This document shows, piece after piece, positions 39,977 through 52,281 of a stretch of DNA of 64,000 nucleotides. The notes below the pieces were generated by a model, which searched no databases, was not told the origin of the DNA, and worked only from the letters and a program-made list of their open reading frames with translations. The position numbers were made by a program, and so were the translations under genes. The DNA is from Ascaris suum (lineage: Eukaryota; Nematoda; Chromadorea; Rhabditida; Ascarididae), in NCBI GenBank assembly GCA_013433145.1, contig CM024188.1, positions 10,902,345 to 10,966,344 of the forward strand. The letters are read 5' to 3'. How positions within the stretch are numbered: position 1 is the stretch's first letter; every line of letters begins with the position of its first letter.

Positions 39977-41229
39977 CTGGGCGAACTTCACTTTCGACTC
40001 CTACTCGCATCTTCCGTATGCAACATGATAACCTCGCTCAGCTACGGCCCTTTGGAATAATGGATAAACTCGATACTGCTCCTCTCAAGCAACGTGTGAC
40101 TTCTTGCTCCTGACGTTAACACTTCAAATAAGAATCATCGGGACGACAGAATATGGCCCTAGACATCGTATCGATTTCTATTCTGGCACTGTGTCAAGTT
40201 TAGTGTTGTCTAGGAACTGCTACAGCAATCCCTGAATTCTCCGACTAGTTCCTTGTATTCGACTCACTCCTTCATGCTGCCAATTAAGTTTTTTGCGAAT
40301 CAGAGATGGAAAGGAGACGGGGATGGAAGCCCACATTCTAGTCCTTCCTGTGCTAGGTGGAGTAAAAAGAAAGCCAAATAAAACAGGTTTTTTCATGGAG
40401 GATTTACTGTTCGCAAGGCGGCGAGTCAGGTACTCTACTTGTGGCGCCCCAAAAGATTGATGCAACCAAAGTGGAATTCCGAAATCGCTCAAATCACCAC
40501 CAAATTTTGGCGATGCAAATTTCCAACGATAAAATGCCGGGAATGCGATTAAAAAAAAAAAAAATGTTTTTTGAGCCATCTCCTTTTTCTTGCTTCGTAC
40601 CAAACTCACTTTACGAAAATTTCACTCTTCGCATCAACATGGACGAATATTTCTGAGAAAATCTTTCAATGATGTGAACACTTTTGAGATTCTGTTTTGA
40701 TTACCGCTGTCATTCGCGTACCCCTAACTTAAGAGTACCTCGAATCAGAACTCATGAAAAAAAGAAAGATCTCCATGAAAACAATATCACCATAACTAAA
40801 TTGCAATAACTGGAGACAATGCCATCAAGCTCACCTCAAATCTGATCAATTACAATTCGTGGATAATAAAATTTATTTCTAACAGACGGTGATCCAAATG
40901 CAAAGAAAATTCCCCCGCTGGAGTGGTAATCTGGCAGTGTCTATTGGGAAAATTCGTAAAGCATGAGGAATAAGAAACGAATACAAGTGTTGAACGACAC
41001 AATATGGTCAACTGAACCAAACGAAGGAAAACTGAGTTTCAGTTGAATTGCACGCTCAACGTCAAGTAATACAGAGGTAGCGTCACATAGAGGTGAGCAA
41101 ACTACGAGAACACCTCTTATTGCAGGTAAATACGGCGCAACCGACTACGAAGAAAACTGCGTCGAAAAAACAACGGCAGCCGAGCCCACGGGTCCACTAA
41201 CGCATTTCGCCGATCACACCAACAGGCCT

Positions 41230-42530
41230 AAGTCTTCAGGTGTCGGCTTCCAACAAAAAAACATTATACAGCGTCGTAAATTCCATTTGCGCGGGGTCGT
41301 ACACTCCAATGTCTTCAACTTTAATTAGAGCACCTGAAGTCACTCGACTTCTGTCTTTAAAGGATGAGAATACAACATTCTTCCGTGGCGCTGTTGCAGA
41401 TACAGGGAGATGATAGGCAAGAGAGAGGTGGGGGGGGGGGGTATGAAGCAACTGCACGATATCCCCTCACTCTAGCAAGCCTACTGGATTGACAAGCTGT
41501 ACGCCGTATCCGTGAATCCCTGAAAAGACACCTAGTGAACACCCCATTGACAGTCTTCACGACGTTCACTAGCAATCGTGAAAGCTTTCGCAGCTATGTT
41601 TGTAATGAATATGAATTCGAGCCTCAGTCACTCCATCAAATTTTCATCCAACAGCAACAGTCTTCCCAGCACACCTCTGCCAGCCACCTTCCACAGCGTC
41701 CATCCCCTCCCAATAAGAGCATCGAGGAACCCCCCCCCCCCCCCCCTCCATTTGCAACAGTATGGGCATTCAGTCCGTCTTTACAACTTCTAGTTTGCTC
41801 TAACAAATCTTCTTTCACAAGCTTTTCAGTCATCACGTCACTGAATACTGTTATGACCTGCAAACGCATCAACGCACTTGCATAGTCCACTTCTTCGAAT
41901 TGTGTGTGGTTGCGTCGCGACCTCAGGTTGAAATCATAATTTTTCCTCCACGGTGGTGGTGAAACGGCTCAGAAGGCCTAGCCTTGATCATCAGGATGCC
42001 CCTCATTTTATAAAAGTTTTGTTTCGCAGATGGCTTGAATACCTCAAATCTCGTAACCGAGGTCGAGAAGGTCAGAATATCCGATCGTTTCGTAATATTC
42101 GATCGCCAGAGACCATCGGCCCACGAAGTAAACCTGACTCCCCTACGTCGCACCGAAGCACCTCTGCGCCGACGCAAATCCCAACTCAAGCTGCACTCAA
42201 CCAGGACGGCTCTTTCGTTTCGCCACTTCACAAGGACACTGCCTGACAAGTTGCACATTCTGAATTCGCTGTTGTCAACGCGCTTCATTTGCGACGTTTT
42301 GCAGCTATCTTCCATTTCGTCAAGTGAACACGATGCAATATACTTTTGCGGCACAAAAACGCACTTCCGGATGGGCGGTCCGTTCGTCTATGCGGATATC
42401 TCCGATGGGTTGTGTAAACCGAAACAAATTTGGAGGCTGTGTACCGAGGTCCATTCTAAGTCTCGATTCCGCATCTTGTGTTTTCCATCTTAAGAAAAAG
42501 TCCGTCGCAACACATATCTTCAACGTTTTA
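41230..42530 (-). pseudogene. coding-like remnant, possibly a decayed mobile element
   Basis: Several coding-like pieces run on the minus strand but are broken by frame changes and a poly-G run. At about 41757-41910 an open stretch includes QVITVFSDVMTEKLVKEDLL and a Glu/Lys-rich helix; at 41923-42354 there is a 143-codon frame; at 42320-42523 another with TQPPNLFRFTQPIGDIRIDE. GC content is higher than the surroundings. I see no reverse transcriptase, endonuclease or transposase signature, so a degenerate mobile element and an unknown host pseudogene are both possible. It lies between uri-1 and the ddo-3-like gene. Confidence 0.3.
41730..41747. repeat. poly-C tract in an exon-like segment
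   Basis: About 17 consecutive C, read as poly-Gly on the minus strand or poly-Pro on the plus strand, interrupting the coding-like segment at 41640-41910. Confidence 0.95.
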
Positions 42531-43785
42531 GACTAAGCATTGTCTGTGATATAACTGTTTAAATTAGTGGTGGATAACGTAAAAGAATTTAGGAGGAACC
42601 GCTTCGCTGCGCTGAGTATGGCACTGAAAATGACGCTGCCTTTCCCTTCACCGGGCTCATTTTCATCGAAAATAATTTGCCCATTCCCGCTTCAGCCAGG
42701 ATCCTGGTGCAGTTGAGGATTGTCATGTCTTTCTTCCGTGCCCCCATTCGTTATTGTAATACTTCATTCAATGTTGTCAAGTGCTCACAAATGGGCGTAT
42801 ACTATCTGACCGATCGCTCTTCCTTCTAAAATTGCGATACTGTTTTATTAAAGCACCGGAACATGAGCGTCCTATTTTGAAACGATTGAGCAGATGCGCT
42901 CAAGGTGAGTTTGCAAAACAAAATTTCAACTCGAAACTTGAGATCCTCTTGCAGACATTGCGGTCGACCGCTATTTGTATTTTTTTCGAGTTGTTGTCCC
43001 GCATTCGCCTCGATGTGTAACAATTGGTGAAATTAGATCTTACAGACGTCTCTTTGCAAAAATCGAGAAAAAAAGTCTATGAAAATATTCGTTACGATAA
43101 GCAATAGCAAAAACATTTTCTTGAGAAGGAAATCGACGAATGTTTGACTTTATCAAATAACAACTGATTAAAATATGAGCAGGAAATATGTGTTGATTGA
43201 TGTTGCTCGATTATCATGGATTATTGAACTAATCTCGTCGCAATGTGTTGATTATTTTTATTTAACGACAAATTCAACACCTTTACATATCTTTCGTTGA
43301 CAAAAAAAAGTCTCTTTCAAATTCACTTCAAAAATATAGCAATAATTTTATTGGAATGACTCACACCATACATACTAATAATAAATGCGATGAAAAAAAA
43401 AAAAGATTCTTGTTAGGATAAACGAAAATAACAGCGGAATATGCAAAAATAGAGGAAAATATAGGAAAAATATTCGTTCTTGATAAGCAAATGAAAATTC
43501 CACACTGAAGTATCGAAAATTTCAAGAAAAAAAAAATCGATCGTTGACATATTTTAACGCATTACAAACAAAAAAACAAAAATCAAAAATTGCATCGGAA
43601 CTAATACACAGACAGATGAATCAGTTACGCTCGGAGTCGACGAACGTCTTCGAATTAATGAGCATTATAAGAACTTCAAAAGTGCAAATTGCCGAGCTCG
43701 TTTCTCATCGCCAATGATCATCCAAAGTGCACATATTTTAAACGATTTGTTTGTTTGTTTGTTTTTTTTTTTTCGTTGTTCTAAG

Positions 43786-43896
43786 TGGAAAAAAGATTTG
43801 CCGGCACATTTCGTAGGTCAGAGGGCAAATTCCATTCTTGAAAGAGTCTTTAGGGAACAAACCACTGAAAGAAAAGATGGTAGGCAGATGGTGTAG
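43786..43896 (+). CDS. orphan exon-like segment on the plus strand
   Basis: A long T-rich tract and TTCTAAG acceptor precede 36 open codons with a protein-like composition (DLPAHFVGQRANSILERVF, then REQTTERKDG). It may end at TAG (43896) or splice at a GTAGGC donor after 43879. No partner exon was found and no family was recognised; it would be the only plus-strand gene piece in the window. Confidence 0.22.
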   Translation, partial: WKKDLPAHFVGQRANSILERVFREQTTERKDGRQMV

Positions 43897-45254
43897 AAGG
43901 TAAAGATCTCGAATGTAATTTTTATGGATTGGGCTGATAGAGAATGTCACAGAAGTTTCACAGCTGATCACACACTCCCTATTAAATTCTTCCGCTGCAA
44001 TGTGAGGTGAATAGCGAACGTCCAGTGGATGCAATGATTAGTGTAATCTTACTAAAAGGCTGCTCAGCATTGCAGAAAATGTTGTGTTTTTTTCTCGAGC
44101 ATGAAGCGATTAACGTTAAATTGCATACGATTAAAACTATCCAATTGACTGATGCAGTCAATATTGAGCAATTGAGCGTCAACTGAATGGTCGATTAAAA
44201 AATTGACCGGAACTCGTTCACGATGAAAAAAAAAAAATTCAAATCGGAGGGAGAATGGAGCTGTGCTATGCCACATAACCTATGGACCACTAATTTTGAT
44301 GGATAAGCAACAGCATCAGCCACAATGAGAAAGCAGCTGGTAGACAATAGAGGACAACCTCATCAATACCTTAGCGAATAATAGCCAATAATGACGATGT
44401 ACAATTGGAGCACATTAAGAACATGAAGAAACAGTTAGACGTTCTCTTCGACATTTTCCATCAAGGTTGTATATCAAAGAAATTATAGACATTTAAAGGT
44501 GGCAATTTATTTTACAATTTAAAGGCGCATTTATTTAACACTGATCTGCTCATAGACAAATGGATTTGTACGTCGACTGACTTCTTTGTGAGTTTCAAAA
44601 CGACGGCAGTGAAAGCATTATGAGCAACGGATATCAATTAAAATATGAAGGCATTACTATGTTTATTTAATCTTTTCGTAGGTGCCTTATGAGACTGGTT
44701 GGTCATTTGACTAGAACGTACAACTCTGCCATATTTTCGCACTTGTTGAATAGTCTAACGAACGTTAGGCAAATAAAGGTATTAACTTTATTTAGAGTCG
44801 GTTAGGTTGTTTGAGCATATTAGGTTAAAAGTATGTTCGACCAACCGGATTGTATAAATAGCTCAAAAAAAAATTTTTTTTTCCACCTCGCTTAACTGGA
44901 ACATTTGTTAGGAAATATTGCCTATACTCATATTTATCGTTTTCGTTTCATCCTCTTCCTTAACACCATTCCGTCTGTTCTTGATTTTGCATGTTGGTAA
45001 TGGGCGGATGATGCTTACTTCTGTATGAACTGTCATTTATTTTCAACATCTAGTTTTCCCTCAACATTTACTATCGTTTCTTTAGACGCATACGAAAATA
45101 CTGAAAGAGGGAGGTAGTGACCGTTAGACGTAATGCATTCAGCAATCCTATTCTCAGCGATTGTCTTTACTGCTTCAATGATCAGATAATAAGAATTGTA
45201 AGCGAATATTTTGCGATTTGCGTCTAGTTTGTCTTAAAACGCATCCAATATGGT

Positions 45255-48200
45255 TCAGTGACGACGGCTTGTGGAATTGCCGATCACTAGATCAGCAACA
45301 ACTTCCGCACATCCCCAACTTACACTGAATCCATGTCCTCCATGGCCATAGTTATGCACAATCTGAAAATGAGGCAAAGAATTCAAACACTTCCTCATTC
45401 ACGTTCACTTAGGTTATGCGAGCGATTAGAATGTTAACAGAAAACAGCAATAACGAATAAGTATGGAAATGAGGCTGCAGTGGAGAAATAAGATTCGCAA
45501 ATATGGCATAAAGAAAGCCAAGAAGGTTCAAAAGAGCTCGTACCTGAACAACACGCTCACCACTGTTCCGAAGTGATCGCGTTCGTGGCACCGGAAAGCG
45601 CACGGTTGTCATCTCCAAACGAATGCCACCGTATCGCCCCGGACGAAGTCCTGACCATTCACTGAGAATTGCCGCATTCTTAAAATATATTTGCACTCAT
45701 TGCAACCGAATACAGCAATTATAAAGCTACAGCCCATTTCCATTACTTTCATAAATAAATTATTTCTTATATTTGCATATTCTATCCCTCGATAGATAAG
45801 CAATGCTCATGCAATTTCATTTGCAATAGTTTCCTTTTCGTGGATTGCCATTACATGTCACTGGGAATGAAACTGATGACGAATACTGAATATAAAGAAA
45901 TAATGAAGTGCTAATAATTGTTCTTTTGTTTCATAACTTCGAACAAAACAAGCTCTTCGACTTCCCGTTTTTTCTGGAACTAAAGTCCTTCTTGCGCACA
46001 CACCAAACTGTGCTCTCGGTGCTTTCAGGCTTCGACTTGATTACTTCTACAGTGGGCCATTTTCAAATAAAAATCGCATTTCCCTTGCAGAGATGTACAG
46101 TCGACCGACGAAACGTTTGACGCTCGTAAAGTCTGATAAAATTAGTTCCAACTTTTCAACCAGGTGAATGTATTTATTTACTCTTGCTAATGAATGAATG
46201 ATAACACTTAAGCATGGGAAATCGAAGGGCATCGAATTTCTGAAGCAATTTGTTAAAGGGCCAGGTAAGCCGTGTGGGGTGTTATTATATGGCAAAAGAA
46301 CCAAGGAGATTCTTGGCGCTGCCGGTTCCATTAATTGAAGAAAAACAACGAATAAATTGCCTTGAAAGTCGGCTGAAGCTTATAGTAACGTCCCAGAATA
46401 TCGTCACGATCAAGTTGTGTGATTTCCAGATCACTTCTACCAGGCTGTTTTACTGATCCGATAAAAACTTTGTCTGTCCTAAAAAAAGAGAAAAATATCG
46501 AATAACATCCCGTACAATTAACAAACATGATTTAGTCACTTGCTGCGACATAGAACTTAAAAGATCATCTTTTCCTCCCAGGTAGCCCCTTAGGATGATT
46601 GGAAGAGTTCTGCATAGAAATTCAAATAGAAACTGCATAGATACCCTCTCCCTCTAAGAAAAGAGAGAAAATACCTATGAAGTGGACCGAAATGAATATA
46701 GAGGTAATCAAGTATTGTACCCGGTGAACAGTGAGTGGCAAATACCTTCTATTATATACTAATTTGCATATACTCATAGAAAAGTCGTCCGAAATGAAAC
46801 GTAATCCAATTGTTAAGAAAAACTCACGTTGGTATGCTGAAAGTGGTGAAATCTTTGAATAAGAAATGATGATGCCATGTTGCGTTCACCTGAAAGTGAA
46901 AAAAAAAAAACTTTTTTCATAGACTTATGCTTACCTTTCGGTAAGAGTCTTCTTTCTCAAGGAAAACGCTAAATTATCATTTAAATTTAGTTCTTTCATT
47001 CGTACTCTTATTCTAAAAATTTTAAAATTTGTTTTTTTTTTCGCCCGTTCACGACGCTTTTTATTTTGCAATATGTGAGAATTTAAAACAAAAAAAAAAA
47101 AAAAAAAAAACAACATTATGACAGATATTCGTCTAAATTACCTCAAATATGATTCCTCTTATCGGAAACATATTTCGATCGTCACCATCACCGGCTAACT
47201 TGCCACCATTCAATCCTGCACAGTTAACGATCACATCGAAATCGTTGTACAACTGAAAGTAATTCCAAAAAAAAACCACTTTATCAACGGCATACATTAT
47301 CTATGATAAGAGATCGTCATCTGTAGGCTAACTGCGCGCAAATTGAATAACAATTCATCCGGTCGAGTAATTCACAATCGAGGTGACAATCGAAATAGCA
47401 TATAGAAAAAATTAAAAAAGGATTTCACTCATTTACAATTGATTACTACAAATTCGTCCGCTCAGCAAATAAATTCACACATATAGTTTGATGCTATAAT
47501 TGAGAAGCCGTTCATTTATTTGTTGGTCGTTGTTTTTTTTTTTTGAAGTGTTTTCACAAGCGACAAGAAAACAAATAATAACTTGGATCAAATGTATGTC
47601 GCCAATAGTTTTACGGCTGCCTAAGGGATGCTGCCTTTACGCTAATTTCTCTATCTTTATGCATCTAATTTTTTTTTTTTCATAGACATTAAGCATCGTT
47701 CCATATATGTCCCAATTTCCGAAGACATATATAAATATAAGCGCCATAAGCCAACTGTTAATTATTATGTATTATTCGACGATATCGCAGAAATTGTGGA
47801 AAAATTCACTGCAATTTTATTATAAATTCAAAATACACTTCGAGCTTCTCACATTTTCGAGTATTTCCAGGTTCAGAAGAGGGTGGAAGCATACTAGGCT
47901 AGCTAGTCAACTGTTCTCATCAATCCCCAGCTGAAGGCCGCCAACTCATTCCCTCTTTCTCTCTAAAAAGCTAAATGTAGACGTGTAAAGGTGATACCAA
48001 CATGTTAAAATACCACCTCCGAGTATTATCATTTGAAGTAGTTATATGGTGAATAGCATACAAACATCTTCGCTTTTACTTCTTTCCACAGGTGAATCAA
48101 CGTAAAACTACCTCGTTCAAATTAGAGATACGCCTTTGTATAAAGCGAACACCTTTAGCGAGCAACTGCCTCTTCATCCACGGCACATATTTACCACCCT

Positions 48201-50712
48201 CTGTAGTGTAGGCGGTATAATGAATGGCGAAGACGTGACCCTCATCCTCCTGTGGTGCGAATTGTTGCATTTCATCTTCACGAAGATAGTGGAAATTGTA
48301 TACGATATCACCGTAGATTTCGTCCTAAATCGAAGCAATATTTAGCTGCCAAATTTGCATAACGCAATCCTTTTCATAGCAATCATATTAGTGGTATTGT
48401 AACGTTAGGTAATACTTAGGTGGATGTACACACGCTCAACGTAGAGTGCTACACGAACAAGCGGAAGCGTAGAAGAAAAACGCGCAATTTAGCCAACTGA
48501 AAAGAACAGGAAGAGAAGGTGAAAATTCCATAAATAACAGCGACTGTTTACACATGACGTTGCAGACACACCTGCTCGACAAGTGCTGTTAAGTTTGTGG
48601 ACAAGATGTGCCCCGAAACGAGATTGACACCCGTCTCGCTTGCTGGTAGTTCACGGAATAGTTTTGCGTATCGTGCAAACGCACGCTTCGCATATGGCCT
48701 GAAGTGGAAATTCTTGCTGCAAGAAAATCGCTGATACTCTTACTGCCCGAGGTATTTATGCGACCTTGTGTAATGGACTATGAGAGTGATTAATTACCAA
48801 TTAGCTGGCACACTATTATACTTTTCCAGTCCTTTTTTCCCCTTCAGTGATGAAGAATCTGTATCTATAGCAAGAAAACGCCCTTTACGGAGGAAATACC
48901 GATAAAAAAGTTGTTCATGTACACCTGCTTGCAATTACTCCACCAATAGCCGGTTCCATGCATAACATTGATTCGAAGGCATACCAAGTTTCGTAGCAGT
49001 TTTTTTTCGTGAAAAAGTGCATAAAGGCTGATCATCCAACACAAGTTCATGAAACAATAAAACGTGGGCATCCTTATAGAAATAAACCTATCCGTCGTAT
49101 ATTTGCCTTCGTGCTGCTTTCTTTTGATATTCATTCTTTTCAACAGATTTTTGGGATTTACTTTCACTTCATATTTCGTATGAAAGTATAGCATCAAATA
49201 ACTATTCGTTATCACCCACATCCGTACTTGAGGGTAATTGATAAGTTTTATGATGTCCATTCATACGGTCGTAACTCTCAGAGGAGTCCTTCAAATTCGT
49301 TTTGCTGAGTGTAACAAAATCATGAGCAGAACTGTTTAATAGAAGGAGTAAAGGGATGTGCTTGATACGATTAACCTGTCTTCGATTTTATCAACACGAT
49401 ATAAACCAGCGGGTCCATAGCTGACGGTTGTCTCGAAAGGTGTATCAAAGAACACGGTTATATTGAGTCGAGGATCACGCTCTATCAGCGCTAATGCTGA
49501 AGAGACTCCTATAACTCCTTCGCCAATAACGGCAATACGTTTCGGTGTTGATGTTGCGCATTTTCCTAAAGTTGTTTACAGCTTTACATGTCTAAAATTT
49601 TCAACAAATTCTTGTATATATATATTGCAACAGAGGTGAAACAATGAGCAATTGAGCGGCACTCATTTAGAACGAGGATGGCTATTATTTTCATCATTTT
49701 TAAGTGTTTACTTTGCATTTTTTTGTTTAATGCCTAGATGATCTCCACGAGGCGTCTATGTTTTGTGATTAGCCAAATGTCATATAAATGCTCCATAAAA
49801 GCAACATTCTATTCCGTTGGCAGCTAGAGCGTAATTCAGCGCCGCAATGCAGCACAACCTATATTGCTTCTTCAATCCTCTCCTCCTATCCGTTCTTTCT
49901 TCCGCAAAATGCCGCCCAAATATTGAACAAATGTTGGATGAATGGTTTATGCAAATTTAGATCATCAAGGGATACATAGGGGTTTTTAGCCGCTAAATAT
50001 GTGGACATTTAAAGGCTCAAAGAATTGTTTAGACGAATGCTCTCTTCAAAATCTGCGTCGTTTTTAACGGCTTATAAAGTTTTGACATGGAAAGAATAAA
50101 AACCAATTAAAAATTTTTTATGGATGAAACATAAGTCAATGCTGATTAATTGATGGCAAGCGAGAATTGGAAAAAAAAATGCAACGATCCATCCTTCAAT
50201 GATTTCAAGTGAAGGTATATGAAAAAGTTCGTTACAGAAATTCAGAACATAGTTGGACATTCAAATCTTCAATATGCAAAACAATCGCGTTCTAATCTTC
50301 ATAATTTCCATGTCTATAGCCAAATAAAATTTGATGTATCGTCATATGCAAGTAATTTTAGATTCAGTGGAACTACTGTGATGACTTTTATGACTTCGTA
50401 TTTATCGGACATTCACTGGAAATTGTTGAGTTTTATTCGCATCCATGGATAGATTGATTTTTGGGCGTGAAGATGAATTAGTTTCATTATCAACAATTTA
50501 TTGCCTTCGAAGATTATGAACGTCGATTCTCGTGTATAGTATTCGTAGATAGATTTGTTCACCTTATTACATCACTGAAAAAGGGGCTCAACAAATTCAA
50601 ATAGCAACACCTTTATCTTTTTGAGTTATTTTCGTGACCATGCGATTCCTCACAGTAACTAACCTTCTGCGGCGAAGATTAAAACAGCGATCCGTATCCA
50701 AAATCTATGCAT
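45255..50712 (-). CDS. ddo-3: D-aspartate / D-amino-acid oxidase with signal peptide (DDO-3-like), 9 exons
   Basis: FAD enzyme that oxidises D-amino acids (acidic ones in the DDO branch) to 2-oxo acids, ammonia and hydrogen peroxide. Minus-strand exons: 50664-50712 (ATG), 49376-49565, 48572-48698, 48112-48324, 47142-47252, 46828-46889, 46361-46478, 45544-45678 and 45255-45362 (TGA). All phases fit, giving 370 aa, a normal size. Motifs: FAD dinucleotide loop RIAVIGEGVIG (~28-36), FAIHYTAYTTEG, VIVNCAGLNGG, SVKQPG, EWSGLRPGRYGG with the substrate-binding Arg (~302), and HNYGHGGHGFSVSWG (~338-352). The first exon encodes MHRFWIRIAVLIFAAEG, a signal peptide, and the C terminus STSRRH is not a peroxisomal PTS1; both point to secretion, as reported for C. 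elegans DDO-3. The residue matching the vertebrate active-site Tyr (Tyr223 of mammalian DDO) reads Phe (~247, TTFSIPT). The intron 45679-46360 begins GC, not GT. Exact paralogue (ddo-1, -2 or -3) rests on the signal peptide. Confidence 0.92.
45679..46360 (-). other. GC-AG intron in the ddo-3-like gene
   Basis: The exon ending LQPTFK stops at AAG followed by GCAATT, and the next exon opens NAAILSEWSGLRPGR after TTTTAAG. The protein runs straight across this join as in other D-amino-acid oxidases, and no in-phase GT lies nearby, so a GC donor is the best reading. Confidence 0.7.
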
Positions 50713-50738
50713 TATGTTCGCGCAGATTTCGGTCGACT

Positions 50739-50748
50739 CTGCAACAAA
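50739..50748 (-). other. candidate spliced-leader acceptor of the ddo-3-like gene
   Basis: AATTTGTTGCAG on the minus strand ends 26 nt upstream of the ATG at 50712. The short distance and the pyrimidine-rich lead fit a trans-splice site or a 5' UTR intron. Confidence 0.45.
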
Positions 50749-51122
50749 TTGAAAAGTATGGGCACAGTCGAGCATAGCTTTAAATAAACGACGTGTACAG
50801 TGATGAATCTAATAAAAGATGTTGTGGTTCTCTCAGAGGCGAAACAATGCTACCAACTAGAACACTAGGAACGAGCACAATACAGCTAAATGAAATTGTG
50901 ATGGCATGAGGCTCGACACTCATGCAGATATTCCATCCTCACTGGAAATACAAGCACGAACCTTACAAATTAGTACAACAGTTAAGTTCAGACCTGTGAA
51001 AATAGAATAATTCAGTGTGCAACTAGTTCTTTAAGTGGCAAACAACAATAAACGCTGCGGGTCAATTTTAAGCTACTTCCAAAGAAACGATATCTTTCAG
51101 AATACTGTTGTCAATCAGTCAC

Positions 51123-51215
<93 letters not shown>

Positions 51216-52281
51216 TGAAATTATTTAGGGCATTAAATAAGCAGAGAAATTTTGCATTGAAAAGCGTAACGGCTAGGTTTCGAAAGATCAATGGAACTGT
51301 TATCATTCAAAGATTCACTAACTTTGCACATGGCAGTGCTAATCGTAATTGTCAAATCATTCGATCAAGTGCTCCCAATTTTTTTCTGCTCACTCTTCTA
51401 ACTACGTAACGATGAATCGAGAGGAGTTAACGATGTTTGAAACAATACACCGTTATTAATTACGTAGAGTGATTTTCGACATAGAGTCGATAGTGCTTTA
51501 AAAATTACAAAGCGATAAACAATCAGTGATTCCGCTAGAAGCATTACAACCGCTGAAAAAAAAAAAACACTAAAATATTGGCACGTATTCGATACGCTCT
51601 TGGTAATATTCTTATATTTTCAATGAGTTGAAAGGGTTGAAACAATGCAGAAAATAGAGAGAATTGAAAAGTTTTAATGATTACGATGGAAGAAGTTTAA
51701 GGAACGTGCTTATTTTATTCTGCTAAAGAGTCGATTTTTCGACATTCTCGGACGTTGAAAAGAAAAATGAAATTATAGGAGAGGTTTTCAAGTCAACTGC
51801 TATCATACTCATCTTAGAAATTCGAATCTATAATCATGTTTCTGTGGAAATTTTCACACGTGAACATTCAAAAATTTCCTTCATCTCTTTGCATTTTCCT
51901 AACCGCCACTAATATACGCATCATTCACAATAAGTCCAGTACTTATAACCACCTCTTATTTGTGCAATAAATTATGCAAAAATTTTTGCTCACATCATGT
52001 TTCTTCAAGGTAAACGAAGAAATTCATTTGAAAACAAATCCAACTGATGGAGAAAATGATCCACAATCGCTCTTTCATCTCTCCCCCCTCCTACTCCAGA
52101 AAAACAATAACAACAACAAAAAAAATGTTCCATCACAATAATGCACTCTGACAAGCCCGCATCACCATAGCCGCAGTTTTTCTTAGACAATCATCTGCGT
52201 TCATTATAGTTATAAACACTACAAAACCAAATCTGGAGCACTGATTGAATTAGCAGCCATTTGATAATACGGACCCGGAAT
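50749..52281. other. intergenic, upstream of the ddo-3-like gene
   Basis: Contains the TA repeat at 51128-51213 and no supported gene; presumed ddo-3 promoter and the 3' flank of the unrecognised gene. Confidence 0.55.
51128..51213. repeat. (TA)n microsatellite
   Basis: About 86 nt of perfect TA repeats, a few hundred bases upstream of the ddo-3-like start codon. Confidence 0.97.

Larger units (their letters stand above)
38029..45254. other. intergenic, uri-1 5' side to ddo-3-like 3' side
   Basis: Holds the direct repeat near 39840, the decayed coding-like segment 41230-42530 and the orphan exon at 43786. The rest (38029-39800 and 42600-43700, rich in A/T homopolymers) shows nothing I can support. 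A first exon of uri-1 could be hidden just above 38028. Confidence 0.5.
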
